This document shows positions 11,944-18,743 of a stretch of DNA of 64,000 nt, piece after piece. Each line of letters starts with the position of its first letter. The stretch's first letter is position 1. A model generated the notes under the pieces. It did not search any database and was not told the DNA's origin. It worked only from the letters and a program-made list of their open reading frames with translations. The stretch spans positions 1 to 64,000 of the forward strand of contig DASYUH010000015.1 in the NCBI GenBank assembly GCA_036001465.1, written 5' to 3'. Source of the DNA: Candidatus Polarisedimenticolia bacterium (GTDB taxonomy: Bacteria > Acidobacteriota > Polarisedimenticolia > Gp22-AA2). Position numbers and translations under genes: made by a program.

Positions 11944-13320
11944 ATGACCAACGTTTTCGACGACGTCACCAGGGCGATCGGGCACACGCCCCTCGTCCGG
12001 CTGAACCGCATCGGCCAGGACACCGGGGCGACGTTCTACGCCAAGCTCGAGTACACCAATCCCGGCCACTCGGTGAAGGACCGCATCGCCGTGCAGATCG
12101 TCGACGACGCGGAGCGCGGCGGCTCCCTCAAGCCGGGCGGGACGATCATCGAGTGCACCAGCGGCAACACCGGGATGGGGCTGGCCATGGTCGGCGCGGC
12201 GCGCGGCTACCGCATGATCTTCGTCATGCCCGACAAGGTCAGCAGCGAGAAGATCAAGGCGCTGCGCGCCTTCGGCGCGAAGGTGGTCACGACGCCCACG
12301 GCGGTGTCGCCGGAGGACCCGCGCTCGTACTATTCGGTCGCGAAGCGGATCGCCCAGCAGACGCCGAACTGCTTCTTCGCCAACCAGTACCACAACCCGA
12401 GCAACCCGGAGGCGCACTTCCGGACGACCGGACCCGAGATCTGGGAGCAGACGGACGGCAAGGTCGACGCCGTGGTCATCGCCACGGGGACCGGGGGCAC
12501 CCTGAGCGGCATCGCCCGCTACATCAAGACGCGGAAGCCTGCGGTGAAGTTCGTCCTGATCGACCCGGTGGGCTCGATCCTGTACGACTACTTCAAGACG
12601 AAGACGATCCTGAGCAGCTTCAAGACCTACAAGGTCGAGGGGTTCGGGGAGGACTTCCTGCCGACCACGCTCGACTTCTCCCTGGTCGACGAGTGCTACC
12701 AGGTGACCGACAAGGAGTGCTTCCTGACGGCGCGCGAGCTGACCCGCAAGGAAGGGCTGTTCTCGGGCGGCTCGGCCGGCGGCGCCGTCTGCGGCGCGAT
12801 CAAGTTCGCGAAGGAGTACCCGCAGTGCAGGACCATCGTCGTCCTCCTTCCGGACTCGGGGTCGCGCTACCTGAGCAAGGTGTTCGACGACGACTGGCTG
12901 CGCGAGAACTCCTTCCTCGACGAGGAGGCCACCTACGGCAGCCTGAAGGACATCGTGGAGCGCCAGCGGCGCCATCCCCTGTTCACCGCCGACGCCGCCG
13001 ACGGCGTGCAGCCGGTCATCAAGCTGATGAAGACGCACGGCATCTCGCAGCTGCCCGTCATGGAAGGCGGCAGGATGATCGGCATCATCTCCGAGATTGA
13101 TCTATTGAACGCGCTCCTGAAGGACCCCGACGCCGTGGGCCGCCCGGTCGGCGAGCTGGTGGACCAGAATTTCGTGCTCGTCCCCCCCGACGCGCCGGTC
13201 AGCCGCCTGGCCGCGATCTTCAGCGAAGGGAAGGTCGCGCTGGTCGAGGAGAACGGCAAGATCGCCGCCGTGGTCACGAAGATCGATCTCATCGATCACA
13301 TGGCGGGGGTGATGAAGTAG
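11944..13320 (+). CDS. Cystathionine beta-synthase (PLP domain plus CBS pair)
   Basis: A 458-residue PLP enzyme of fold type II. The PLP lysine is in NPGHSVKDRIA (Lys45), the substrate loop is TSGNTGMGLA, and the phosphate-binding glycine loop is GTGGTLSG. The catalytic core ends near residue 330 (LPDSGSRYLSKV) and is followed by two CBS motifs (~335-458; HGISQLPVMEGGRMIGIISEIDLL and a shorter second one). The reaction is serine (or O-acetylserine) plus homocysteine to cystathionine in reverse transsulfuration. The core with LDFSLVDECYQVTD and the trailing CBS pair resembles eukaryotic-type CBS rather than CysK. The CBS pair may sense adenosyl ligands, but that is inference. It ends base-to-base against the convergent small membrane peptide gene. 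Confidence 0.9.
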   Translation: MTNVFDDVTRAIGHTPLVRLNRIGQDTGATFYAKLEYTNPGHSVKDRIAVQIVDDAERGGSLKPGGTIIECTSGNTGMGLAMVGAARGYRMIFVMPDKVSSEKIKALRAFGAKVVTTPTAVSPEDPRSYYSVAKRIAQQTPNCFFANQYHNPSNPEAHFRTTGPEIWEQTDGKVDAVVIATGTGGTLSGIARYIKTRKPAVKFVLIDPVGSILYDYFKTKTILSSFKTYKVEGFGEDFLPTTLDFSLVDECYQVTDKECFLTARELTRKEGLFSGGSAGGAVCGAIKFAKEYPQCRTIVVLLPDSGSRYLSKVFDDDWLRENSFLDEEATYGSLKDIVERQRRHPLFTADAADGVQPVIKLMKTHGISQLPVMEGGRMIGIISEIDLLNALLKDPDAVGRPVGELVDQNFVLVPPDAPVSRLAAIFSEGKVALVEENGKIAAVVTKIDLIDHMAGVMK

Positions 13321-13449
13321 CTACTTCTTTCTCCCCGCGCTCCCCTTCAGGATCCCCCCCAGATCGCGCAGGAAGAACCCGAAGATCACGACCGACCCGA
13401 CGGACAGCAGGACGACGCAGATCCAGGTGAACAGGTCCCAGCGGTTCAT
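13321..13449 (-). CDS. 42-residue membrane peptide coupled to the sodium symporter
   Basis: This tiny gene encodes one hydrophobic helix (about residues 8-30, from WICVVLLSVGSVVIFGFF) and a basic tail ending GRKK, so an N-out/C-in single-pass topology is likely. Its ATG overlaps the stop of the symporter gene as ATGA, so it is made by translational coupling on the same mRNA. Other SSS-family symporters have small membrane partners (YjcH with ActP, YhdT with PanF); this peptide is shorter, and no homology to those is claimed. A role as accessory or regulatory subunit is inferred only from position, coupling and topology. Confidence 0.7.
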   Translation of the reverse strand: MNRWDLFTWICVVLLSVGSVVIFGFFLRDLGGILKGSAGRKK

Positions 13450-14957
13450 GCAGCGGCCCCCGCCGCAGCCGGCGGCTGATGGACCTCCCGCCCCAGCAGG
13501 TTCCCCAGAACGAATCCCGCCAGGGACAGCGGCAGGCTGAAGAAGATCGCGTACTCCTGCCAGAGGCTGATCTCGCGCCCTCCGACGGTGAAGGTCCAGA
13601 TGAACGTCGCGTACTCCTCGTCGCGCACCCCGAGACGATGCACCGCGAGGTAGTACAGCACGACGGTCACGAGGCCCGTGGCGCATCCCAGGAGGCCGGC
13701 GAGCCTGGTCTTCCTTCCCTTCCAGAACAGGCCGGCCATGATCGGCACGAAGACCGTGGACGACAGGATGCTCGACATGAAGACCCACAGGGCCATCAGC
13801 CGCTCGAAGTAGAAGGCGAGGACGAACCCGAGGGCCCACGATCCCACGATGCCCCACTTGGTCAACCGGCTGAGGCTGGCGTCGCTGGCGTCCGGCTTGA
13901 AGACCGGGCGGTAGATGTCGTACACGATATTGCCGCCGGCGACCAGGCAGTAGGAATCGATCGTCGACATCTCCGCCGCCAGGACGCCGGCCAGGAAGAT
14001 TCCGGTCAGGCCGGCCGGAAGCGCGAACACGACGATCCGCAGGAGCGCCTCGTTCGGGTGCGTCCCCTCCGGCAGGATGCCGTTGTGCACCGCGGCCCGG
14101 GCGAGCATGCCACCGGCCGTCACGCACCAGTCGTAGGCCCCCCACATCAGGATGCCGATCAGGAGGGCGTTGCGCACCTCGCGCGAAGAGCGCGCCGCGA
14201 ACACCCGCTGGTAGAACGCCGGCTCGACCAGGATGGTGAGGCCGGTGGCCGCGTACACCACCACCAGCCAGATCGGCACGCTGCCCATCGGCTGGAAGAA
14301 CGTCGCCGGCAGGTTCTGCGCTACGTAGTCGAAGCCACCGACGTGCGACATGACGATCGGGATGGCGATCGCCAGGGTGACGCACATGAGGACGAACTGC
14401 ACCGTGTCGGTGAGGGCGTCCGCCCAGAGCCCGCCCCACAGCGTGTACACGAGCGCCACGCCGCCGAAGAGCAGTCCGCCGATCCACAGATCGATGCCGA
14501 ACACCACCTGCGCCAGCTTGCCCATGCCGAACAGGCCGAGGGACGGGAGCGAATAGACGAACGAGGCCACCGCGGCGAAGACCCCCGCTTCCTTGCCGTA
14601 GTGCCACTGGAGGATGTCCGGCAGCGAGCGGTGGCCGTGCTGGCGCAGGCGGTCGGCGAGGAAGAAGGCGGCGATGATGAAGAACAGGTAAGTCGGGCGC
14701 GAGTAGCCGAACCAGGCGACGATCCCCTCGTTGTAGGCCAGCTCCGAGGTCCCGAACAGCACGTCGATGCCGTAGTACGTCGAGACCAGCGTGCAGATGA
14801 GAACCGGGGTCGTCATGGTGCGCCCGGCGATGAAGAAGTCGTCGAAGTTCGCCATCTTCTTCGAGACGTACCAGCCGATCCACAGCATGAAGACGAGGTA
14901 GGCCGCGATGACGACGAAGTCGAACCACGACATGTGGGCGTTGATCACGAAATCCAC
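13446..14957 (-). CDS. Sodium:solute symporter (SSS/SLC5 family)
   Basis: A 503-residue protein with about 13 membrane helices and the SSS signature. The N-terminal FIAGRTM segment, VALVYTLWGGLWADALTDTVQ (helix 5, Na+-site region), VFALPAGLTGIFLAGVLAAEMSTIDSYCLVAGG (helix 8/9 with the conserved MSTxDS) and NIVYDIYRP are visible. It would import a solute such as a sugar, amino acid, carboxylate or pantothenate with Na+; the ligand cannot be told. I keep the GTG at 14957 because GGAG lies about 8 nt upstream. An ATG nine codons in (14933) is the alternative. It is followed, with a 4-nt overlap, by a 42-residue membrane peptide. Confidence 0.93.
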   Translation of the reverse strand: MDFVINAHMSWFDFVVIAAYLVFMLWIGWYVSKKMANFDDFFIAGRTMTTPVLICTLVSTYYGIDVLFGTSELAYNEGIVAWFGYSRPTYLFFIIAAFFLADRLRQHGHRSLPDILQWHYGKEAGVFAAVASFVYSLPSLGLFGMGKLAQVVFGIDLWIGGLLFGGVALVYTLWGGLWADALTDTVQFVLMCVTLAIAIPIVMSHVGGFDYVAQNLPATFFQPMGSVPIWLVVVYAATGLTILVEPAFYQRVFAARSSREVRNALLIGILMWGAYDWCVTAGGMLARAAVHNGILPEGTHPNEALLRIVVFALPAGLTGIFLAGVLAAEMSTIDSYCLVAGGNIVYDIYRPVFKPDASDASLSRLTKWGIVGSWALGFVLAFYFERLMALWVFMSSILSSTVFVPIMAGLFWKGRKTRLAGLLGCATGLVTVVLYYLAVHRLGVRDEEYATFIWTFTVGGREISLWQEYAIFFSLPLSLAGFVLGNLLGREVHQPPAAAGAAA

Positions 14958-15067
14958 GCGGGTCTCCAGCGGCGCCGCCGCGCACGCCGCGACGAACGGG
15001 CGCTAGGTACCACACGCAAGCTCGGTGCGTCAACCGGAGGGGCGCGCCTCGCCCTGCCCCTTGACCG

Positions 15068-16696
15068 CTAACGGATCACGATGCGCACCGGTTGATCGGA
15101 GAGTGGCAGGATCACCGCCAGCCCCGAGGCGGCTGCCGCCGGATCTTCATCCCCCGAAGGGGGAGGCCCCTGCCGGCATTCGACGACGACCGCTTCGGCC
15201 GTCTGCTGGACCGACGCGACGGCGAGCACCTTGGGCAGCAGCACGACCATCTCGCGATCGAAGGCGACCTCGGGAACCGGGGCCCCCGATCCGTCCAGGA
15301 GCGCGGTCCACTCCGCGGCGGTGCGGACGACGCGATGCTGGCCGTCCTTCTCGGGAGCCCTGCCGATCCGGATCGTGCGCCAGCGCACGGTGCCCCCCGC
15401 CGTGGATCCGCCCGGCGCCGGCTCCCCTTCCGGCGAGGCGGTCGGCTGCGCGGCCGGCGGTGAAGCGGCCGGCTGCTCCACCGCCGGCGGGGCGGCCGGA
15501 ACCGCGGGGACGGAGGCCGCGGGAGCCGGCGTCGGTCGTGGATCGACCGGCGTGTCCCCCGGCGTGGCCGCGGGAGCCGGAAGGGCCGCGGGAGGCGGAA
15601 GGGCCGTGGGAGCCGGAAGGGCGGCGGGAGCCGGCGGGGTCGTGCGTGGTCGCGTTCCCGGCCGGGCCGGTGTGGCGGCGGGTCGCGGAGGTCTCCGCCC
15701 GGGGGCGGGGGCCAGGTACCCGAGCGATCGCAGCGCCTGAATCGTCGCCTCGTCCGGAGTGGCGGAGGGGCTCCCGGAGGGGGACGCGGGGGGCGCCTCG
15801 GACGACGAGGCCGCCGGAGGGGTCACCGGCAGGCGCCGGGCGGCCCAGAACGTGATGCCGGCGACGGCGACCACGAGCGCGGCGATTCCGCCGGCCCTCC
15901 CCCACCACGAGCTGCGGGCCGGCGCGACGGGCACGGGGGGCCCGACGGCCGGATCCCAGCCCGCCGATTCGACGGCCTGATCGACAAGGGCCAGCGTCTC
16001 GCGCGTCCGATCCAGCTGATCGTGGATCCGCGCGGCGAAGTCCCGCGGCAGCGGGGGCGCGTCTTCGTGCAGCTCGAGGGTCAAGCCGCGATGGAACTCG
16101 ACCCGCAGGCGGAGCGCGGCGTCCGTCAGCAGCCGGCGCTCGAACTCGCTGCGCTCGGCGCCGGCAAGGCGGCCGTCGAGGTACAGATTCATCGCCTCGA
16201 ACACGGGCTCCGCGAGGGCCGTTTCCCCGGGCCGAAGCCGGGACCTCGCCTGGAGCAACCGGGCGTAGACGACGTCGGCCGCCATGTCCAGGATCCTGCC
16301 GATGGCCTCGTACTCCAGGTCGCCGGCGACGCGGAGCACCAGGACGGCGCGCGAGGTGGGATCGAGCCGCGACAGGGCGCTCCACAGGGCCGCGCGCTCG
16401 CTCGACGGGATGGCGGGCGCCGGGGCGGCCGCAACCTTGCCCCGGGGCCGGCCGGATCGGGCTGGCGGATCGAGCCTCTCCCTCCAGAGCGAGACGAGCC
16501 CGCGAATCAGGTGGATCGCCGCCTCGCGCTCGCCCGTCGGGAAGGCCGGCTCCAGGAGGCTCCGGACCAGGCACTCCTGCGTCAGCTCGTGCGCCCGGGG
16601 ACCGTCTCCTGTCAGGTGGTAGGCGAGCACGAACAGTCGCCGCCCGTGCCGCTGGATGATGTCGTCCCCGTCGACGGGAGTGGTGCCCAGATCCAT
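15068..16696 (-). CDS. Single-chain sigma factor-like / anti-sigma-like / PrcB-like membrane protein
   Basis: A 542-residue composite protein. Residues ~10-55 resemble ECF sigma region 2 (RRLFVLAYHLTGD, AHELTQECLV). Residues ~103-155 resemble region 4 (ALSRLDPTSRAVLVLRVAGD, AIGRILDMAADVVYARLLQA). Residues ~165-230 resemble the helical N-terminus of an anti-sigma factor (AMNLYLDGRL...ERRLLTDAALR) but lack its zinc ligands. One membrane helix follows (~268-285), then a long Ala/Pro linker including the IQALRSLGYL motif. The C-terminal ~100 residues (VVRTAAEWTALL, PEVAFDREMVVLLP) resemble the PrcB C-terminal domain. Sigma and tether in one chain would need proteolysis, or signalling from the membrane, to act. 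The start overlaps the stop of the zinc-ribbon gene (ATGA). Confidence 0.7.
   Translation of the reverse strand: MDLGTTPVDGDDIIQRHGRRLFVLAYHLTGDGPRAHELTQECLVRSLLEPAFPTGEREAAIHLIRGLVSLWRERLDPPARSGRPRGKVAAAPAPAIPSSERAALWSALSRLDPTSRAVLVLRVAGDLEYEAIGRILDMAADVVYARLLQARSRLRPGETALAEPVFEAMNLYLDGRLAGAERSEFERRLLTDAALRLRVEFHRGLTLELHEDAPPLPRDFAARIHDQLDRTRETLALVDQAVESAGWDPAVGPPVPVAPARSSWWGRAGGIAALVVAVAGITFWAARRLPVTPPAASSSEAPPASPSGSPSATPDEATIQALRSLGYLAPAPGRRPPRPAATPARPGTRPRTTPPAPAALPAPTALPPPAALPAPAATPGDTPVDPRPTPAPAASVPAVPAAPPAVEQPAASPPAAQPTASPEGEPAPGGSTAGGTVRWRTIRIGRAPEKDGQHRVVRTAAEWTALLDGSGAPVPEVAFDREMVVLLPKVLAVASVQQTAEAVVVECRQGPPPSGDEDPAAAASGLAVILPLSDQPVRIVIR
15572..15639. repeat. 18-bp tandem repeat coding an Ala/Pro linker
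   Basis: About 3.8 copies of a unit close to GGGAGCCGGAAGGGCCGC lie head-to-tail inside the sigma-like gene and translate on the minus strand as a six-residue [AT]ALP[AP]P period. It lengthens the extracytoplasmic Pro/Ala linker, and the unit number is likely to vary between strains by slippage. Confidence 0.7.
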
Positions 16697-17049
16697 CAGG
16701 CCTTCTTGGGGCCTTTTCCGGACGATTTGCCGCCGATGGCGCGGTGGATCGTGTAGAGCCTTCTGTGCGCCGACTGCGGCGGAGGCTCCGGCGGCTTCGG
16801 CTCGGAAGCCGGAGGATCCTGGGGTCCGGAAATGCCCTTGAGGACTTCCTCGAACAGCTTCGCCTGGGCCTTGCTCCGGCTCTTGGGCAGCTGCCCGCGA
16901 CGGAACTGGTGCTCCGACAGGCAGGTGTTGCAGCGGACCTTCTTGACCTCGTCCACCACCAGGCTGACGACGCCGTGGTTCATGATGAGCCGGCATTTGG
17001 GGCAGTAGTCGTCGATCACATCCCCCAGACGGACGCGACGAGACTCCAT
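16696..17049 (-). CDS. Zinc-ribbon protein coupled to the membrane sigma-like gene
   Basis: A 117-residue cytoplasmic protein. Its N-terminal ~60 residues form a zinc ribbon: CPKCRLIMNH followed ~22 residues later by CNTC, with a beta-rich VVSLVVDEVKKVRC between. A basic stretch (QLPKSRSKAQAKLFEEVL), a Pro-rich linker and a Lys-rich tail follow. No named family was recognised; such modules usually bind nucleic acid or protein. The ATG has GGGGGAA upstream. The stop overlaps the start of the sigma-like gene (ATGA), so the two are made together. A regulatory link to the sigma-like protein is an inference from that coupling. Confidence 0.7.
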   Translation of the reverse strand: MESRRVRLGDVIDDYCPKCRLIMNHGVVSLVVDEVKKVRCNTCLSEHQFRRGQLPKSRSKAQAKLFEEVLKGISGPQDPPASEPKPPEPPPQSAHRRLYTIHRAIGGKSSGKGPKKA

Positions 17050-17088
17050 CAGTGAGTTCCCCCGGGGCGGCGGCGCATGAAGAGGCTC

Positions 17089-17094
17089 ATCATA
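17089..17094 (-). promoter_or_regulatory. Candidate -10 for the zinc-ribbon/sigma-like operon
   Basis: TATGAT on the minus strand lies 39 nt upstream of the ATG at 17049 in the 112-nt spacer between divergent genes. No convincing -35 is seen, so the call is weak. Confidence 0.25.
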
Positions 17095-17161
17095 CTACAC
17101 GGCGACGGCAGGGCGCGCCGCGATTGACTTTGCGGGGATCGTGTGGCAGAAGGGGCGCTCC

Positions 17162-17506
17162 ATGAGCGAGCGGTATCCGGGCATCGCCCGGGCCTGTTTC
17201 CATTTGAACTGGATCTTCCTGGCGTTCTGGGTGCTGTACGTCCTGGGCCCCGATGCCACCGGCCTGCTCGGCACGGCGCGCGGCGGTCCGGCGTACGCCG
17301 CCTTCTCGCTGGGGCTGTTCGCGATCCATTTCGTCCTGATCAGCTCCGGCATCATCGCGCTGTTCGTGGTGATCATCGAGGTGCACGCCGGCCGGCCGGT
17401 GCGCGGCTTCACGAGCGTCCTGCTCGCGCTGGCCCTGCCGATGATCTCGTTCCTCTATTTCGCGGTCCGTTATCTCGCCGCGGTCCAGCGCTTCCTGAAT
17501 TCCTAG
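17162..17506 (+). CDS. Small three-helix membrane protein, unknown function
   Basis: A 114-residue integral membrane protein with three hydrophobic segments (about residues 10-30 LNWIFLAFWVLYVLG, 45-70 AFSLGLFAIHFVLISSGIIALFV, 83-104 VLLALALPMISFLYFAV) and short basic loops. It was not recognised as a named family. The ATG at 17162 is preferred because AAGGGG lies 6-7 nt upstream; an in-frame GTG at 17141 is possible. Its stop codon TAG lies within a half copy of the dispersed TAGGAGCC repeat. Nothing in the neighbourhood indicates a role. Confidence 0.65.
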   Translation: MSERYPGIARACFHLNWIFLAFWVLYVLGPDATGLLGTARGGPAYAAFSLGLFAIHFVLISSGIIALFVVIIEVHAGRPVRGFTSVLLALALPMISFLYFAVRYLAAVQRFLNS

Positions 17507-17519
17507 GAGCCGGTCCGAG
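17504..17519 (+). repeat. Half copy of the dispersed palindromic repeat
   Basis: TAGGAGCCGGTCCGAG differs by one base from the arm TAGGAGCCTGTCCGAG of the full palindrome at 32750-32804. No right arm is found nearby. It supplies the stop codon of the small membrane protein gene. Confidence 0.5.
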
Positions 17520-17568
17520 CAGGGGGCCGCGCCGCTCCGGGTATGGGGCCGCATCGCTCCGGCGCGCC

Positions 17569-18114
17569 TCACGGGCCGGCGCGTGCGCCCTGGGAGTCCG
17601 TCAGGAATTTCGCGATCTCGCGCTCCATGAGCTCGGGCTCGACGTAGCCCACGAATTTCCTTCGCATCTTGCCATGGCGATCGACCAGGAGGCTCGTCGG
17701 CACCGCGTCCGTGTTTCCCAGGAGCTTCGCCAGACCAGGGTTCATCATCCCGGACGGATACTTGATGGGAGTGACGCGGACGAACGCCTCCACGTCGGCC
17801 GGCCGATCGTCGACGGACACGCCGATCACCACCAGCCCGCGGTCGCGATAGCGATCGTAGAGGCGGTTCAGGTGAGGAATCCCCATGCGGCACGGGCCGC
17901 ACCAGGACGCCCAGATGTCGAACAGGCGCACCTTGCCGGCATAGCGCCCCAGCTGGATCGCGCGTCCTTGCGTGTCCTCCAGGACCACCTTCGAGTAGGG
18001 ATCTACGGGAGGGCCGGCGGGCTTCGCGGCCGCCGCGGCCGCACAGGATGGGACCGTGAGGAGGGCGGCCAGCAGCCACCGCGACGCGGCCGGGATGACG
18101 AGGTCCGGCTTCAT
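17569..18114 (-). CDS. TlpA/ResA-like extracytoplasmic thioredoxin
   Basis: A 181-residue exported thioredoxin-fold protein: a signal segment (WLLAALLTVPSCAAAAAA) followed by an AhpC/TSA-Redoxin-type domain with the redox motif WCGPC (residues 71-75) in FDIWASWCGPCRMGIPHL, and the cis-Pro region AVPTSLLVD. TlpA/ResA proteins reduce disulfides in the periplasm, often in c-type cytochrome maturation or in delivering copper centres to oxidases. The start overlaps the stop of the upstream HMA-domain gene (ATGA). A periplasmic metal-binding partner next to a thioredoxin makes a role in metal-centre assembly plausible, but that is inference. Confidence 0.88.
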   Translation of the reverse strand: MKPDLVIPAASRWLLAALLTVPSCAAAAAAKPAGPPVDPYSKVVLEDTQGRAIQLGRYAGKVRLFDIWASWCGPCRMGIPHLNRLYDRYRDRGLVVIGVSVDDRPADVEAFVRVTPIKYPSGMMNPGLAKLLGNTDAVPTSLLVDRHGKMRRKFVGYVEPELMEREIAKFLTDSQGARAGP

Positions 18115-18701
18115 GGTCCCGGAGCCGGCGCCGCACCGAGCCGCTCGGCACGGATGATCGAGATGGCGGCCGGCTTCCAGCGTGGATGATCGTGCAGGCG
18201 GAACGAGACGGAGAAGTCCCCCCTCAGCCCGGGGTGGCTCTTGTAGAGGCGTAGCAGCTCGCTTCCTTCCAGGACCTGGTAGGCATAGGCGGTCCCGGGA
18301 ATGCGGAACATGATCCGGCCATCCGGAGAGATGCTGAACCGGCCGTCCGCCTCGATCTGGCACTCGCCGCCGACCTTGAAGCCCGCCTTCACCACCCGGT
18401 CCTTCACCTCGTTGAGGCTCAGGGATTTCCCCTCCGCCGCCTCCACGCGCACCAGCCCGCTCCCCAGGTCCGCGGCGGCCCCGACCACTCCGTCGAGGCG
18501 CTTGACCGACTCCTCGACGCCCCTGGTGCAGAGCGCGCAGGTCATTCCCTTGACCGGGAGGGTGAGCACCCTGACCGTCCCGGGCGACGCCGCGCCTCGG
18601 ACCGTCGGGGCGGCGGACACATGCGCCACGGAGAGCGCCGTCAGGACGGCCACCATGGCCGCGGCTCCCGGCGGGTTCTGCGGTATTCTCGCCGTGTGCA
18701 T
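18111..18701 (-). CDS. Exported heavy-metal-associated (HMA) domain protein
   Basis: A 196-residue protein with a signal peptide (AAAMVAVLTALSVAHVSAA) and an HMA ferredoxin-like domain at about 45-115 carrying the metal motif GMTCALC (Cys55, Cys58) followed by RGVEESVKRLDGV. The C-terminal ~80 residues are a beta-rich domain not recognised. Most HMA domains are cytosolic copper chaperones or ATPase modules (CopZ, CopA); an exported one coupled to a thioredoxin is less usual and points to periplasmic copper or mercury handling. TATTGT on the minus strand (18708-18713) ends 6 nt before the ATG. The stop overlaps the TlpA start as ATGA. Confidence 0.8.
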   Translation of the reverse strand: MHTARIPQNPPGAAAMVAVLTALSVAHVSAAPTVRGAASPGTVRVLTLPVKGMTCALCTRGVEESVKRLDGVVGAAADLGSGLVRVEAAEGKSLSLNEVKDRVVKAGFKVGGECQIEADGRFSISPDGRIMFRIPGTAYAYQVLEGSELLRLYKSHPGLRGDFSVSFRLHDHPRWKPAAISIIRAERLGAAPAPGP

Positions 18702-18743
18702 GCCGAGACAATAATTCGCCCCGGCGGCGAAAACAAGCCCGCG

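Noticed and set aside
15028-15033. TTGACG on the minus strand upstream of the sodium symporter
   Set aside because: At 17-18 nt spacing the downstream hexamer is a poor match, so no promoter is claimed.
15572-15639. Short regular tandem array as a possible CRISPR
   Set aside because: The 18-bp units are contiguous with no spacers and lie inside a coding linker.
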